Positions 62,718 through 64,000 of a stretch of 64,000 bases of DNA are shown here, piece after piece. The notes under the pieces were generated by a model. It did not search any database and had not been told where the DNA came from. It saw only the letters and a program-made list of their open reading frames with translations. The stretch's first letter is position 1; each line of letters begins with the position of its first letter. Origin of the DNA: Sphaerisporangium krabiense (lineage in GTDB: Bacteria > Actinomycetota > Actinomycetes > Streptosporangiales > Streptosporangiaceae); NCBI RefSeq assembly GCF_014200435.1, contig NZ_JACHBR010000002.1:1371001-1435000 (forward strand). The letters run 5' to 3'. Both the position numbers and the translations under genes were made by a program.

Positions 62718-62927
62718 ATGGCGACGAAGGACACCGGCGGTCAGAAGCACACGAGTCGGCAGGAGTCCGAGGTCGAGGAGACCGAGGGCCAGTCCTCTTC
62801 CGACGTCCAGGAGCGTCAGGAGAAGCTCACCGACGACGTCGACGCGATCCTCGACGAGATCGACGAGGTCCTCGAGGAGAACGCCGAAGAGTTCGTGCGC
62901 AGCTACGTGCAGAAGGGCGGCCAGTAG
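62718..62927 (+). CDS. pup: Prokaryotic ubiquitin-like protein Pup
   Basis: 69 residues, intrinsically disordered. Hydrophilic N-terminus for threading, a central helix-forming segment (LTDDVDAILDEIDEVLEENAEEFVRSYVQ) that binds the ARC coiled coil, and the C-terminal GGQ. PafA joins the deamidated Glu end to substrate lysines. ATG behind CGGAGGT. In most actinobacteria prcB and prcA follow at once; here no plus-strand gene follows within the next 340 bases. Confidence 0.96.
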   Translation: MATKDTGGQKHTSRQESEVEETEGQSSSDVQERQEKLTDDVDAILDEIDEVLEENAEEFVRSYVQKGGQ

Positions 62928-63268
62928 GCCCGCGCGGCGGGCGACCGGTGAACGTGCCGGCGCCCGGCGGAACCGCTCCGCCCTCGATGACGCGCGTCGC
63001 TCCGCTCCGGCGGACGTCGCGACCCACGCGGGCGGAGCGGCAGGTGACCCGGCCGCGCAGGCGACCCGGGATGACCCTTTGACGGTGTGATCAGCGAAGC
63101 ACGACCGGAAACCCGACCTCTGAACGCGCCCGCCCTCGGGTGGTGACGGCGGACTCGCACCCCGCCGTCACCCGAGGCGCGCGCCGCGCCCACATATACG
63201 CCCCAAGGCGAACACGTCCACGACGCCGGCCCCGTCCCACGATCAGCGGTCCCACGGCCGGTCCGCGG
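62928..63268. other. Non-coding gap after pup
   Basis: About 340 bases in which I find no gene; frames here are short and lack ribosome sites. TTTGACGG at 63076-63083 might be a -35 element. No trace of a prcB start. Confidence 0.5.
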
Positions 63269-64000
63269 TCAGCGGACGTGCACCGTGGCGATCTCGAACG
63301 GCCTCAGGGGCAGGCGGAGCACGCCCTCGGTCACCTCCAGCGGCCGTAGCCCCTGGCCCAGGGTGTCCGCGAGCCGGGCGGCCGTGAACGCGCCGCGCAG
63401 CACCGCCTCGGTGCGCACGGACCGCAGCGCCACCAGACGCACCTCCAGCCATTCCCCGCGCCACCGCAGCGCCCCCAGCACGACCCCGTCCCCGCCCAAC
63501 TCCAGCACCCCCGCCTCCTGGCCCCACGCCCCTGCCGCGTGCCGCCAGGCCTCCCGTGCGGCGGGGTCGGGCGTGGTGGTTCCGGGGACGGCCAGCAGGT
63601 CGTGGTGGTACTCCTCGGCCAGGCGCGCGAGCCCGGCCCGGTCCCAGTCCTCCTCGTGGACCAGGACGGCGAAATGCGTCGTCACCGGGCCCGGGCACTG
63701 GGCGTCCGGCGTGGCGACCTGCGGCCCGGCGGGCTCGTCCCGGAGGGGGTTGCCGTTGCGCGACAGATACCCCACCGCCCGCAGCAACGTCACGGCCAAC
63801 TCGGCGGCGGGTTCGGCGGTCGTCGTGTTCGCCGGGGAGTGGAGCAGTTCGTACTCGACGGTGTGGCCGGGGAGGACCGCGAGGCCGCCCGCGGTGACGA
63901 AGCCGGAGGCGGGGAAGGTGGGCAGGGGTTCCTCGCCGCCTCCGCCCTCGGCCGAGGTGCCGCGCCGCACCACCGCGTACTGGCCGCCGGCGAACGACTC
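63269..64000 (-). CDS. Alpha-mannosidase (GH38 family), C-terminal part
   Basis: The last 243 codons of a gene whose 5' end lies beyond the window. The C-terminal GH38 beta domain is recognisable: PTFPASGFVTAGGLAVLPGHTVEYELL, AVTLLRAVGYLSRNGNPLRDEPAGP, and the TPDAQCPGP motif, ending LRPFEIATVHVR. The catalytic N-terminal domain is not in view, so activity and specificity cannot be judged. It would hydrolyse alpha-mannosides from glycans. Convergent to pup. Confidence 0.8.
   Translation of the reverse strand, partial: ESFAGGQYAVVRRGTSAEGGGGEEPLPTFPASGFVTAGGLAVLPGHTVEYELLHSPANTTTAEPAAELAVTLLRAVGYLSRNGNPLRDEPAGPQVATPDAQCPGPVTTHFAVLVHEEDWDRAGLARLAEEYHHDLLAVPGTTTPDPAAREAWRHAAGAWGQEAGVLELGGDGVVLGALRWRGEWLEVRLVALRSVRTEAVLRGAFTAARLADTLGQGLRPLEVTEGVLRLPLRPFEIATVHVR

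Noticed and set aside
62545-63090. 181-codon frame overlapping pup
   Set aside because: Different register from pup, Arg/Ser-rich shadow composition; pup is certain.

Overview
The window is high-GC (about 72%) DNA from an actinobacterium. Three lineage markers agree: a Pup-tagging system (Pup ending GGQ, Dop, and the ring ATPase ARC/Mpa), a mycothiol ligase (MshC), and a chain of small actinobacterial families (DUF3090, SCO1664-like, MSMEG_4193-like phosphatase, DUF3099, DUF6457). The gene order resembles the Streptomyces/Streptosporangiales chromosome core. An affiliation with Streptosporangiales is my inference, not proven here. I see no insertion sequence, tRNA, rRNA or CRISPR array.

Layout. 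0-7 kb: M20 peptidase, a ThDP-dependent decarboxylase-like enzyme, the RNA ligase RtcB, and a molybdenum-cofactor operon (moaA, mobA-like, DUF6457). 7-15 kb: DUF3099, dodecin, TldD/TldE, the fatty-acid pair FabG-FabI (arranged as in mabA-inhA), a secreted repeat protein and an aldo/keto reductase. 14.8-22.3 kb: a conserved block uppP, histidine phosphatase, DUF3090, SCO1664-like, NRDE protein, a membrane pseudokinase and mshC. 22.3-28.3 kb: a complete gas-vesicle operon on the minus strand with ten genes: an uncharacterised leader gene, an SRPBCC protein, gvpA, F, G, O, J, L, S and K. It is preceded by a sigma-B-like promoter. 28-37 kb: peptide deformylase, a HemD-winged-helix fusion, a TetR-like protein without a DNA-binding domain, PAC2, cobalamin-dependent methionine synthase, a HAD phosphatase and a membrane protein. 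37-44 kb: a five-gene oligopeptide/dipeptide ABC importer behind a 776-base non-coding stretch. 44-48 kb: a two-component system, a degenerate histidine kinase and an XRE/MmyB-type regulator. 48-64 kb: RecB-like nuclease, site-2 protease, FHA protein, a TetR-controlled sugar kinase/aldolase/aminotransferase cluster, a double GNAT protein, then trmI-arc-dop, a Ser/Thr kinase, a four-helix membrane protein, pup, and the 3' end of a GH38 alpha-mannosidase.

Themes. Many genes have a TANNNT box 6-7 bases before the start codon, as expected for leaderless transcripts; in two cases the box contains the stop codon of the gene before. The least explained features are: mixed-charge (Glu/Arg) disordered tails on about five gas-vesicle proteins; a 39-bp near-perfect palindrome next to a 24-bp perfect one upstream of pup; the small aldolase/kinase/aminotransferase pathway of unknown substrate; and the absence of proteasome genes directly after pup although ARC keeps its proteasome-docking tail.
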